Shown: positions 23,936-32,187, counted from the first letter of the stretch. The stretch: DNA of 57,729 bases from Actinomadura kijaniata NBRC 14229 (GCF_001552175.1 NZ_BCQR01000062.1:1-57729); one strand, 5' to 3'. Translations and numbers: made by a program. The notes: generated from the sequence alone by a model not told the origin.

Positions 23936-25303
23936 ATGCGGATCAGAACCCTCACCACGTCGGCCGCGGCCGTCACGGTCGCCCTCGGCACCGTCGCGGC
24001 CGTCGTCGTCACCCAGGGCGGCACCGAGAGCAACGCCGCCCCCGTCGCCGCCACCGCCAAGAAGGCCGCCGCCCCCGGCGACTTCAACGGCGACGGCTAC
24101 GCCGACGTCGTCTCGGGCACCCCCCAGCAGGGCGGCGGATTCGTCACCGTCGTCTACGGCGGGGCCAAGGGCCTGGACCCGGCCCGCCGCCAGGTGGTCG
24201 CCAACCCCGGCGGCACCGGCGTCATCGGCAGCCAGGTGCTGTCGGCCGACTTCGACCGCGACGGCTACGCCGACCTGGCCGCGCGCCGCACCGGCGCCCC
24301 GTCGGTCATCGTCTACGGCGGACCCAAGGGACTGACGTCCCGGACCGCCGCGCTGCCCGCCGTGGGCGGCTGGATCGCCGTGGGCGACTTCGACGGCAAC
24401 GGCGCGCCGGACCTGTCCTCGACCGACGCCGAGAAGAAGAACGTCGTCACCTACATGAACCCCGGGGCCAAGCCTGGCGCGCCGGTGCTGTCCAAGGTCG
24501 CCCAGTTGGGCGACTACAGCATCAGCCTGCGTCCGGTGGTCGGCGACTTCAACGGCGACCGCCGCACCGACCTGCTGCTGGCCGCCAGCAACTGGCTCGA
24601 CGGCATCGTGTCGAACTCCTGGCTGGAGCTGCGGCCGGGCACCGCCAAGGGCCTGGGCGCCGCCAAGGTCATCTCCGGTGACCAGACCAGGGGCATCGAC
24701 TCGGCCGAGGTCGAGGCGGGCGACGTCAACGGTGACGGCCGTGCCGACCTGGTCGCCAAGCTCGACGAGGATTCCGCGGCGCCGCACGGGGCGTTCACGG
24801 TCCGGCTGGCCACCGCCACCGGCTTCGCCAAGGCCCGCGTCTTCAACGGCGCGACCTCCGGCATCCCCGGCTCGACCTCCGCCTTCTCCACCCTGGAGGT
24901 CGGCGACGTCAACAAGGACGGCAAGGCCGACATCGTGGCGGGGGCCCCCGGGGAGAAGGACGGCTCCAAGCCCCAGGCCGGAATGGTGTACGTCCTGTTC
25001 GGCACCAAGAGCGGCCCGACCACCAAGGGCCTCCAGCGGTTCGGCCAGGACTCCCGGGGCATTCCCGGCACCGCCGAAACCGGTGACAGGTTCGGCGACG
25101 GCCTCCAGATCACCGACACCAACCGCGACGGCAAGCCCGAGCTGGTCGTGGGCGTGCCCGGGGAGGACAAGGGCGAGGGGCGCCTGTACGTCTTCGCCAG
25201 CACCACCAAGGGCCTGACGACCAAGGGCGTCAAGCACTTCGGCACCACCCACCTGGGCATCGCCGGCAAGCAGGCGGGCCTGGGAGGGATCCTGCTCGAC
25301 TGA
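23936..25303 (+). CDS. Secreted FG-GAP repeat beta-propeller protein 1
   Basis: A 455-residue exported protein. The signal peptide (RIRTLTTSAAAVTVALGTVAAVVV) is followed by an Ala/Lys spacer and seven calcium-binding FG-GAP-type repeats, such as DFNGDGYADVVSG, DFDRDGYADLAAR, DFDGNGAPDLSS, DFNGDRRTDLLLA, DVNGDGRADLVAK, DVNKDGKADIVAGAPGE and DTNRDGKPELVVGVPGE. It thus resembles an integrin-alpha N-terminal propeller. Probably an extracellular binding protein; the ligand is unknown. It is the first of three tandem paralogues with a shared leader. The start is fixed by AAAGGA, which the leader hairpin masks. Confidence 0.88.
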   Translation: MRIRTLTTSAAAVTVALGTVAAVVVTQGGTESNAAPVAATAKKAAAPGDFNGDGYADVVSGTPQQGGGFVTVVYGGAKGLDPARRQVVANPGGTGVIGSQVLSADFDRDGYADLAARRTGAPSVIVYGGPKGLTSRTAALPAVGGWIAVGDFDGNGAPDLSSTDAEKKNVVTYMNPGAKPGAPVLSKVAQLGDYSISLRPVVGDFNGDRRTDLLLAASNWLDGIVSNSWLELRPGTAKGLGAAKVISGDQTRGIDSAEVEAGDVNGDGRADLVAKLDEDSAAPHGAFTVRLATATGFAKARVFNGATSGIPGSTSAFSTLEVGDVNKDGKADIVAGAPGEKDGSKPQAGMVYVLFGTKSGPTTKGLQRFGQDSRGIPGTAETGDRFGDGLQITDTNRDGKPELVVGVPGEDKGEGRLYVFASTTKGLTTKGVKHFGTTHLGIAGKQAGLGGILLD

Positions 25304-25316
25304 GCCGGACGGCCAC

Positions 25317-25354
25317 GGACGCCCCGGACCTCCGCACGGCGGTCCGGGGCGTCC
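25317..25354 (+). terminator. Terminator hairpin after FG-GAP gene 1
   Basis: A 14-bp perfect stem (25317-25330 with 25341-25354) and a 10-base loop. Confidence 0.75.
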
Positions 25355-25393
25355 CCGTGCGCCCGCACGGATAGCGGCGCCCCGTGAAGCGCG

Positions 25394-25660
25394 GGCGGAC
25401 CGCTCCGCTACCGGAGTCAGGTTGAGAACGGGTAAACCTTTGATGATCTTGTGGCGTCCTTTCTGCGAACGCATCACCGAACAAAGGACGTTCATGCGGA
25501 TCAGAACCCTCACCACCTCGGCCGCGGCCGTCACGGTCGCCCTCGGCACCGTCGCGGCCGTCGTCGTCACCCAGAGTGGTGTCGAGAGCAACGCCGCCCC
25601 CGTCGCCGCCACCGCCAAGAAGCCCGCCGCCCCCGGCGACTTCAACGGCGACGGCTACGC
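25394..25660 (+). repeat. Duplicated leader plus signal-peptide segment, copy 2
   Basis: From GGCGGACCGCTCC through the leader and the first 50 or so codons, this DNA is nearly identical to 26967-27230. It is largely identical to 23871-24100 from CGGGTAAAC onwards. Similarity falls sharply after the signal peptide and first repeat. Confidence 0.75.
25455..25490 (+). promoter_or_regulatory. Leader hairpin sequestering the ribosome site, copy 2
   Basis: CGTCCTTT (25455-25462) pairs with AAAGGACG (25483-25490), loop identical to copy 1, directly before ATG 25494. Confidence 0.55.
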
Positions 25661-26903
25661 CGACGTCGCCGACGGCAGTCCCTACGGCAAGATCAAGGGC
25701 ACGCGCCCCACCGGCTTCGTCACCGTCGTCTACGGCGGCCCCAAGGGCGCGAGCGCGGGCCGCCGCCAGATCGTGACCAGCCCCGACAAGGAGGGCCTGC
25801 TGTTCGGCCTCGCCCTCGCCTCGGCCGACCTCGACCGCGACGGCTACGCCGACCTGGTCGTCAGCAAGGGGGGCGGTCCGGGCCGCGTGATCTACGGCGG
25901 TGCGAAGGGCCTGACCTCGCGCACGGTGACGCTTCCCGGCGGGTCGTTCCGGAACGCCGCCGCCGGGGACCTGGACGGCAACGGCGTCGCCGACCTGGTC
26001 ACCACGCGGGAGGGCGACGTCCACCTGTACCTCAACCCCGGTGCCAGGCCCGGCGCGCCCCAGGTCACCAGGCTGCCGCTGCCGCCCAACCCCGACCCGG
26101 GCGCGCCCGGCGGGCCGGAGGACAACTCCGTCCGGCCGCTGATCGGCGACTTCAACGGCGACCGCCGCACCGACCTCCTCCTGGTCCAGTCGTACCGCAT
26201 CGCGTTCGACCTGACCGAGTCCAAGCTCGTGGTGCGCCTGGGCACCGGCAAGGGGCTGGGTCCGGCCAAGGCCACCTCCCAGCCCTCCACCGAGGCGGTC
26301 CCCTCCGCCTTGGTCCGCGCGGGCGACGTCAACGGCGACGGCAGGACCGACCTGGTGCACACGGCCGACGCCAACGGGAGCAACACCAGGGCGTTCGCGG
26401 TGCGGCTGGGCACCGCCTCCGGCTTCGCCAAGCCGCACTACGTCAGCCTCAAGAGCTTCGGATCGGCCGTCAAGGGCGCCTACACCGGCTACGCGCTCGC
26501 GGTCGGCGACGTGGACGGCGACGGCAGGGCCGAGGTCGCCGTCAACCTCAACAAGGGCAAGGGCGGCACGCGCGGCGGCGTGGTGCTGCTGGTGCGCGGC
26601 ACCAGGACCGGACCGTCCACCAAGCTGTTCCAGGTCTTCGGCCAGGACAGCAAGGGCGTTCCCGGCACCGACGAGAAGGGCGACGAGTTCGGCGGGGGGC
26701 TGGCGTTCCGCGACGTCAACCGCGACCGCAGGGCCGATCTCGTCGTCGGCGTCCCCCGCGAGGACAAGAACGAGGGCCGCCTGTACGTGTTCCCCGGCAC
26801 CGCCGGGGGCGGCGTGACCACCAAGGGCGTCGTCAACATCGGCACCTCAGCCCTCGGCGTCGCGGGCAGCACCGCCAGCCTGGGCGGCAACCTGCTGTTC
26901 TGA
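25494..26903 (+). CDS. Secreted FG-GAP repeat beta-propeller protein 2
   Basis: A 469-residue paralogue of its neighbours. The signal peptide and first repeat are almost identical to proteins 1 and 3, then the sequences diverge. Repeats include DFNGDGYADVADG, DLDRDGYADLVVS, DLDGNGVADLVTT, DFNGDRRTDLLLV, DVNGDGRTDLVHT, DVDGDGRAEVAVN and DVNRDRRADLVVGVPRE. The last shows a weakened calcium loop. The C-terminus (LGVAGSTASLGGNLLF) is the one most like the pseudogene stub at 23785. Exported; ligand unknown. Confidence 0.88.
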   Translation: MRIRTLTTSAAAVTVALGTVAAVVVTQSGVESNAAPVAATAKKPAAPGDFNGDGYADVADGSPYGKIKGTRPTGFVTVVYGGPKGASAGRRQIVTSPDKEGLLFGLALASADLDRDGYADLVVSKGGGPGRVIYGGAKGLTSRTVTLPGGSFRNAAAGDLDGNGVADLVTTREGDVHLYLNPGARPGAPQVTRLPLPPNPDPGAPGGPEDNSVRPLIGDFNGDRRTDLLLVQSYRIAFDLTESKLVVRLGTGKGLGPAKATSQPSTEAVPSALVRAGDVNGDGRTDLVHTADANGSNTRAFAVRLGTASGFAKPHYVSLKSFGSAVKGAYTGYALAVGDVDGDGRAEVAVNLNKGKGGTRGGVVLLVRGTRTGPSTKLFQVFGQDSKGVPGTDEKGDEFGGGLAFRDVNRDRRADLVVGVPREDKNEGRLYVFPGTAGGGVTTKGVVNIGTSALGVAGSTASLGGNLLF

Positions 26904-26919
26904 CCCGGCGGTACGACGA

Positions 26920-26952
26920 GCGCCCCGGACCGTGGCCGACGGCCCGGGGCGC
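26920..26952 (+). terminator. Terminator hairpin after FG-GAP gene 2
   Basis: A 9-bp perfect stem (26920-26928 with 26944-26952) closing a 15-base GC-rich loop, 17 bases after the stop codon. Confidence 0.6.
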
Positions 26953-26966
26953 GCTCGGATCCCGGC

Positions 26967-27230
26967 GGCGGACCGCTCCACTACCGGCGTCAGGTTGAGA
27001 ACGGGTAAACCTTTGATGATCTTGCGGCGTCCTTTCTGCGAACGCACCACCGAACAAAGGACGTTCATGCGGATCAGAACCCTCACCACCTCGGCCGCCG
27101 CCGTCACGGTCGCCCTCGGCACCGTCGCCGCCGTCGTCGTCACCCAGAGTGGTGTCGAGAGCAACGCCGCCCCGGTCGCCGCCACCGCCAAGAAGCCCGC
27201 CGCCCCCAACGACTTCAACGGCGACGGCCG
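26967..27230 (+). repeat. Duplicated leader plus signal-peptide segment, copy 3
   Basis: Counterpart of 25394-25660, with only scattered substitutions through the leader and first 50 or so codons. Confidence 0.75.
27028..27063 (+). promoter_or_regulatory. Leader hairpin sequestering the ribosome site, copy 3
   Basis: CGTCCTTT (27028-27035) pairs with AAAGGACG (27056-27063). The one difference from copies 1 and 2 (CATC to CACC) falls in the loop, so the stem is conserved. Confidence 0.55.
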
Positions 27231-28443
27231 CGCCGACATCGCGGCGGGCGCCCCCGACGGGAGCAGGGGCGACTTCGTCACCGTCGTCTACGGCGGCCCC
27301 AAGGGGGCCGACCCGGCCCGCCGCCAGGTCGTCGAGGGCAAGCCCGGGTCCGGCGAGCGGCTCGTCTCGGCCGACTTCGACCGCGACGGCTACGCCGACC
27401 TGGTGGTCGGCCGCCGCGGCGGCGGCCACGCCATCGTGTACGGCGGCGCGAAGGGACTGACCTCGCGCACCGCCGAGCTGCCCGGCCCCGCCGGGGAGAA
27501 CGCGGTGGCCGCCGACTTCGACGGCAACGGCGCCCCGGACCTGGCCACCGTCAGCTCGGGGTTCCACAGCGAGTTCCTGTACGTGTACGCCAATCCCGGC
27601 GCCAAGCCGGGTCAGCCGGTGAGGCTGCGCAACAACAACGTCCCCGACAACGACGACGGCGCGCCCCAGCTCCCCGGCTTCGGGACCGAGGTGCACCTCG
27701 CCGCGGGCGACTTCAACGGCGACCGCCGCACCGACCTGGCGGCCGTCGTCTCCCAGCTGAGCGACGGCACGGTGAGCCACTCCTGGATCGACCTGCGGCC
27801 GGGCACCGCCAAGGGGCTGGGGGCGGCGAAGTCCCTCAAGCAGCACTACCTCCACGAGCCCGAGGCCCTCCCGGTCGCGGCGGGCGACGTCAACGGCGAC
27901 GGCCGGGCCGACCTCGTGTCCCTGCTCGCCGCCGACCACCGCAACCCGACCCCCACGGCCGTGTCGGTCCGCCTCGGGCTCCCCGGCGGCTTCGCCAAGC
28001 CCAGGCACCACAAGGGCACGGGCCTGACGTCGGTGGCGGTCGGCGACGTCAACCGGGACGGCCGGGCCGACGTGGCCGTGGGCGCGGGCGCCGCGACGGT
28101 CGGCGGCAAGCGCGAGGCCGGAAGCGTCGTCGTCCTGTACGGCGCCAAGGGCGGCCTGACCTCCACCGGGGCGCAGAAGGTCCACCAGGACTCCAAGGGC
28201 GTGCCCGGCACCGGCGAGAAGGGCGACCGGTTCGGCGGTGCGGTGACGTTCGCCGACGTCAACGGCAACGGCCGTCTCGACCTGGTCGTCGGCGTTCCCG
28301 GCGAGGACAAGGGTGAGGGCCGGCTCTACGTCTTCCCCGGCACCGGCAAGGTCCTGACCGTCAAGGGCGTGCAGAACATCGGCACCACCGCCCTCGGCAT
28401 CGCGGGCCGCAGGGCCGCGCTGGGCGGCGTCCTGTCGCGCTGA
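27067..28443 (+). CDS. Secreted FG-GAP repeat beta-propeller protein 3
   Basis: A 458-residue third member of the array with the same signal peptide. Repeats include DFNGDGRADIAAGAPDG, DFDRDGYADLVVG, DFDGNGAPDLATV, DFNGDRRTDLAAV, DVNGDGRADLVSL, DVNRDGRADVAVGAG and DVNGNGRLDLVVGVPGE, again a seven-bladed propeller with Dx(D/N)xDG loops. It ends 55 bp before the stop of the convergent glnA2 gene. Secreted, ligand unknown. Confidence 0.88.
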   Translation: MRIRTLTTSAAAVTVALGTVAAVVVTQSGVESNAAPVAATAKKPAAPNDFNGDGRADIAAGAPDGSRGDFVTVVYGGPKGADPARRQVVEGKPGSGERLVSADFDRDGYADLVVGRRGGGHAIVYGGAKGLTSRTAELPGPAGENAVAADFDGNGAPDLATVSSGFHSEFLYVYANPGAKPGQPVRLRNNNVPDNDDGAPQLPGFGTEVHLAAGDFNGDRRTDLAAVVSQLSDGTVSHSWIDLRPGTAKGLGAAKSLKQHYLHEPEALPVAAGDVNGDGRADLVSLLAADHRNPTPTAVSVRLGLPGGFAKPRHHKGTGLTSVAVGDVNRDGRADVAVGAGAATVGGKREAGSVVVLYGAKGGLTSTGAQKVHQDSKGVPGTGEKGDRFGGAVTFADVNGNGRLDLVVGVPGEDKGEGRLYVFPGTGKVLTVKGVQNIGTTALGIAGRRAALGGVLSR

Positions 28444-28498
28444 CACGACGGGCCCCGGCCGGGTCCGCCCAGCCGGGGACCCGTTCCCGGGCGTACCG

Positions 28499-29860
28499 CT
28501 ACAGGACCTCGATCAGGCGCTTGCGCTCGAAGTCGGTGACCTGGCGGCGGTACTCCTCCCACTCCTGGCGCTTGTTGCGCAGGAAGAAGTCGAACACGTG
28601 CTCGCCCAGCACGTCGGCCATCAGCTCGCTGCGCTCCATCGCGCGGATCGCCTCGTCCAGGCTCTGCGGCAGCGGCTCGATGCCCATCGCCCGGCGCTCG
28701 GCGGCGGTCAGCGCCCACACGTCGTCCTCGGCGCCCGGCGGCAGCTCGTAGCCCTCCTCGATGCCCTTCAGCCCCGCGCCCAGGATCGCCGCGAACGCCA
28801 GGTAGGGGTTGGCGGCGGTGTCCAGCGACCGGAACTCGATCCGCGTCGAGTGGCCCTTCTGCGGCTTGTACATCGGCACCCGCACCAGCGCCGAGCGGTT
28901 GTTGTGGCCCCAGCAGATGTAGGCGGGGGCCTCGCCGCCCGCGCCCGCCGTGGACCCGACGCCACCCCACAGCCGCTTGTAGGAGTTCACCCACTGGTTG
29001 CACACCGCGGTGATCTCGGCGGAGTGGCGCAGCAGCCCGGCGATGAACGCGCGCCCCACCTTCGACAGCTGGTACTCGGCCCCGGGCTCGTAGAAGGCGT
29101 TGCGGTCGCCCTCGAACAGCGACATGTGGGTGTGCATGCCGGAGCCGGGGTGGTCGGTGTACGGCTTGGGCAGGAAGGAGGCGAACACCCCCTGTTCGAG
29201 GGCGACCTCCTTCATCACCAGCCGGAACGTCATGATGTTGTCGGCGGTGGTCAGCGCGTCGGCGTACCGCAGGTCGATCTCCTGCTGGCCGGGGGCGCCC
29301 TCGTGGTGGGAGAACTCCACCGAGATGCCCATCGCCTCCAGCATCATGATCGCGTTGCGGCGGAAGTCGTGCGCGGCGCTGTGCGGGGTGTGGTCGAAGT
29401 AGCCGCCGGAGTCGACCGGCATCGGCTCGCGGCCGTCCTCGGGACGCTCCTTGAACAGGAAGAACTCGATCTCGGGGTGGGTGTAGAAGGTGAACCCGAG
29501 GTCGGCGGCCCGCTCCAGCGCCCGCTTCAGCACGAAGCGCGGGTCGGCGAAGCTGGGCGTGCCGTCCGGCATGAGGATGTCGCAGAACATGCGGGCCACG
29601 CCGGGCGACTCGCTGCGCCAGGGCAGCACCGCGAACGTCGCCGGGTCCGGCTTGGCGATCATGTCGGCCTCGTGGACGCGGGCGAAGCCCTGGACGGCCG
29701 AGCCGTCGAAGCCGATGCCCTCGGCGAAGGCGCCCTCCAGCTCGGCGGGCGCGACGGCCACGGACTTCAGGAACCCCTGCACGTCGGTGAACCACAGCCG
29801 GATGAAGCGGATGTCGCGCTCCTCCAGCGTGCGGAGCACGAACTCCTGCTGACGGTCCAA
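28499..29860 (-). CDS. glnA2: Glutamine synthetase-like enzyme GlnA2 (lacks adenylylation Tyr)
   Basis: A 453-residue GSI-family protein of the actinobacterial GlnA2 class. The N-terminus DRQQEFVLRTLEERDIRFIRLWFTDV is characteristic. The TTG at 29860 directly before it, behind GAGGGAGAGGG, is chosen over upstream in-frame starts. Active-site blocks: GFDGSAVQGF, KPYTDHPGSGMHTH, NNRSALVRVP and IEFRSLDT. At the position of the GlnA adenylylation tyrosine the sequence is DDVWALT, so Trp replaces Tyr and GlnE should not regulate it. The Streptomyces homologue of this class has been described as a gamma-glutamylpolyamine synthetase, so the substrate may be a polyamine rather than ammonia. Confidence 0.9.
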   Translation of the reverse strand: MDRQQEFVLRTLEERDIRFIRLWFTDVQGFLKSVAVAPAELEGAFAEGIGFDGSAVQGFARVHEADMIAKPDPATFAVLPWRSESPGVARMFCDILMPDGTPSFADPRFVLKRALERAADLGFTFYTHPEIEFFLFKERPEDGREPMPVDSGGYFDHTPHSAAHDFRRNAIMMLEAMGISVEFSHHEGAPGQQEIDLRYADALTTADNIMTFRLVMKEVALEQGVFASFLPKPYTDHPGSGMHTHMSLFEGDRNAFYEPGAEYQLSKVGRAFIAGLLRHSAEITAVCNQWVNSYKRLWGGVGSTAGAGGEAPAYICWGHNNRSALVRVPMYKPQKGHSTRIEFRSLDTAANPYLAFAAILGAGLKGIEEGYELPPGAEDDVWALTAAERRAMGIEPLPQSLDEAIRAMERSELMADVLGEHVFDFFLRNKRQEWEEYRRQVTDFERKRLIEVL

Positions 29861-29977
29861 AGCCCTCTCCCTCGCTGACGCGGTGCCGTACCGGTCCGGC
29901 CCGCCGCCCTGACGCCCCTCCGGCGCGGCCGTGCGGCGGTCGCCAGGCGCGGTCACCTCGCAGTATGCCCGGTCGCT

Positions 29978-29993
29978 GTTACCGCGACGTTAC
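29978..29993. promoter_or_regulatory. GlnR-like half box between glnA2 and the terpene synthase gene
   Basis: On the minus strand GTAAC-6 bases-GTAAC (29993-29978), compared with GTNAC-n6-GAAAC in the GlnR consensus. It lies 118 bases upstream of the glnA2 TTG. There is one mismatch in the second pentamer, and only a single pair. Confidence 0.35.
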
Positions 29994-30138
29994 GGATCCG
30001 CGGACGGTGCCGTACGGCAAACTCTGCCATACCCCCCATCTCACGTCACACGCCGCACGGCGCCCCCGACGGTTTGTGTTTTCTTGACGTGGCGTTGTCC
30101 CCGCAGGTCAGGGACCGGTCACTAGCGTAGGCCGGGTT

Positions 30139-31185
30139 GTGGACGTGTCGCTGCTGCAATCGATGACCGAACGGGTGTCCGGACTGGCCACCCCCTCGGT
30201 GCTGCCCTCCGACGCCTGGCCGCTGGGCGAACGGGTCACCACCTGGGCGCGGGCCAACGGCCTGGTCCTGGGCGATCCCGACTCCTCGCCGCTGGGCCGG
30301 GCCCGGTGCGACCGGCTGGCCGCCCGGCTGTTCCCCACCGCCGACCTGGACCGGCTGGAGCTCCTGGGACGCTGGCTGACCTGGGCGTTCGCGCTGGACG
30401 ACATGCTGGACTGCGAGCCGCTGGCGGCCAGCGCCACCGGAGTGCACGGGCTGTACGGGGCCCTGCTGGCCGCCGTGCGGCGCGGGCACGCCACGCCCGG
30501 CGCGCGCCCGCTGGAGAGCACCCTGGTCGAGCTGTGGGAGGCCACGGCCGCGGGGATGACCCGCGACTGGCGGCGCCGGTTCCTCCAGCACATGGAGGAG
30601 CACCGGGCGGGCTGCGCGCAGGAGGCGGTCAACCGCCGCATCGGCGAGGCCCCCGGCGTGGACGACTACCCGTCGGCCCGCCGCCGGGCGTGCGCGCCGT
30701 TCCTGTTCGACCTGGTCGAGCCGATGCTGGACGTGGAACTGCCGACCGGGCTGCTGGTCACGCCGTGGTGGAAGAACCTGTCCGAGGCCACGGCGGACAT
30801 CGTCGCCTGGTCCAACGACGTGGCCTCCCACGCCCGCGAGGCCGAACGCGGCGACGCCCACAACCACGTCACCGTGCTCTCCGCCGCCTACGACTTCCCG
30901 CCGGAACGCACCGTCGAGTGGGTGGTCGAGCGCATCGAGCACCGCGCCGGGGACCTGGCGGCCGCCGGGCGGACCATGGACGAGGCCCTGAACTGGCTCC
31001 AGCTCACCCCCGAACGGCGGTCGGACGTCGAGCGGGTGGTGGAGGTGTTCCTGGCGCTGCCGCGCGCCCACATCGACTGGCTGTGCGAGTCGGGCCGCTA
31101 CCGTCCCCGGGCCGAGGACCGCAGGCAGGGGGACGACGGCCCGCGCCGCGCCAAGGGCCTGTGGGACGTGCTGGCGTCCATGTGA
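30139..31185 (+). CDS. Class I terpene synthase
   Basis: A 348-residue bacterial terpene cyclase. The first metal motif is DDMLD (residues 87-91) in TWAFALDDMLDCE. The NSE triad is NDVASHARE (226-234) and the C-terminal RY pair is Arg320-Tyr321. These are the hallmarks of enzymes that ionise a prenyl diphosphate with three Mg ions and cyclise it, most often farnesyl diphosphate; the product cannot be read from sequence. No prenyltransferase, P450 or methyltransferase gene is nearby. GTG start, no Shine-Dalgarno; TAGCGT at 30123-30128 is a possible -10. It is divergent from glnA2. Confidence 0.9.
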   Translation: MDVSLLQSMTERVSGLATPSVLPSDAWPLGERVTTWARANGLVLGDPDSSPLGRARCDRLAARLFPTADLDRLELLGRWLTWAFALDDMLDCEPLAASATGVHGLYGALLAAVRRGHATPGARPLESTLVELWEATAAGMTRDWRRRFLQHMEEHRAGCAQEAVNRRIGEAPGVDDYPSARRRACAPFLFDLVEPMLDVELPTGLLVTPWWKNLSEATADIVAWSNDVASHAREAERGDAHNHVTVLSAAYDFPPERTVEWVVERIEHRAGDLAAAGRTMDEALNWLQLTPERRSDVERVVEVFLALPRAHIDWLCESGRYRPRAEDRRQGDDGPRRAKGLWDVLASM

Positions 31186-31205
31186 CCGCCGCCGGGGCCG
31201 CGTGA

Positions 31206-32171
31206 TCACTCCTGCGGCTCGGCCAGCGCGTCGCCGGCCCGGGTCCGCGTGTACAGCACGCGGTGGCCCAGGCGGTGCCCGGTGACCAGGCCGCAGGCGC
31301 GCAGCACGCCCAGGTGCTGGCTGACCGCGCCCGCGGTGACGCCGAGCCGCCGCGCCAGCTCGGTGGTGGAGGCGGGGGTGCCGAGCGCGGCGAGCAGCCG
31401 CGCGCGGGTCCGGCCGACCAGCGCGGCCAGGGCGTCCGGCGGCGCGGCGGGCCGGGTCTCCCACAGCGTGGCGATCCCCTGGGCGGGATAGCCGATCATC
31501 GGCTGGTAGGGCGGCACCATCACCGACGCGCGGGGCCAGACGAACACGCTGGGCACCAGCAGCAGCCCGCGCCCGCCGAGCGGGCCGCGAAAGTCCCACC
31601 AGCGGTCGATCCGCAGCGTCCCGGCCTCCCACCGGACGGTCGGGTGCAGGCCGGCGAAGACCCCCTCGGCCCCCTGCTCGGCGAGCGCGCGGGCGCGGCG
31701 CAGCACGTCGCCCTCCAGCAGGTCGCGGACCGCCTCCCAGTGCGGTTCCAGGGCGGCGGCCCAGTACCGCTCCAGCTGGTCGGCGACGCGTTCCAGGGTG
31801 CGTCCGGGCTCGGCGACCAGGGCCCTGCGCTCCGGGGCGACCGGGCCCCACCGCGTCCAGCCGATCTCGCGGGCGACGACCTCCGGCGGCGTCGCCCGGA
31901 CGGTCTCCAGCTCGGCGGCGAAGTCGGGCAGCGGGGTCGTCGGCGGCGGCGTCAGGAAGTCGGGGATGTAGCCGCCGGCCGGGACCAGCGCGCGCAGCAG
32001 CCCGATGTCGAGCCCGCGCAGCCGGGGCCGCACCCGGTGGACCCACGGCAGGTGCAGCGCGAACCGGGCCGGGTCGTCCAGGACCCGCAGCGTGTGGACC
32101 AGCTCCCACAGCGGCGAGAACGCGAACCGGACCCGCGCCACGTCCTGCGGCGCGCACTCGAACTCGATCAT
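31206..32171 (-). CDS. DUF5937/ArsR-type winged-helix regulator
   Basis: A 321-residue transcription regulator. The N-terminal 230 or so residues match the DUF5937 domain (FAFSPLWELVHTLRVLDDP; WWDFRGPLGGRGLLLVPSVFVWP). The C-terminus is an ArsR winged helix (STTELARRLGVTAGAVSQHLGVLRACGLVTGHRLGHRVLYTRT). No metal-binding Cys/His motif of classic ArsR proteins is seen. It is divergent from the MFS transporter. Its leaderless start (TAGCCT at 32179-32184, 7-base spacer) lies inside an 18-bp palindrome, which implies autoregulation. A paralogue is at 46030-47172. Confidence 0.85.
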   Translation of the reverse strand: MIEFECAPQDVARVRFAFSPLWELVHTLRVLDDPARFALHLPWVHRVRPRLRGLDIGLLRALVPAGGYIPDFLTPPPTTPLPDFAAELETVRATPPEVVAREIGWTRWGPVAPERRALVAEPGRTLERVADQLERYWAAALEPHWEAVRDLLEGDVLRRARALAEQGAEGVFAGLHPTVRWEAGTLRIDRWWDFRGPLGGRGLLLVPSVFVWPRASVMVPPYQPMIGYPAQGIATLWETRPAAPPDALAALVGRTRARLLAALGTPASTTELARRLGVTAGAVSQHLGVLRACGLVTGHRLGHRVLYTRTRAGDALAEPQE

Positions 32172-32187
32172 TTAGCCCAGGCTAAAT
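32170..32187. promoter_or_regulatory. Palindromic operator between the DUF5937 regulator and MFS genes
   Basis: Perfect inverted repeat ATTTAGCC-CA-GGCTAAAT. It covers the -10 element and start codon of the regulator gene and lies 39 bases upstream of the MFS start, so it probably controls both. Confidence 0.7.

Noticed and set aside
23871..27230. CRISPR-like or phase-variable repeat array
   Set aside because: The repeats are long, only three in number and belong to duplicated genes; there are no spacers or cas genes.
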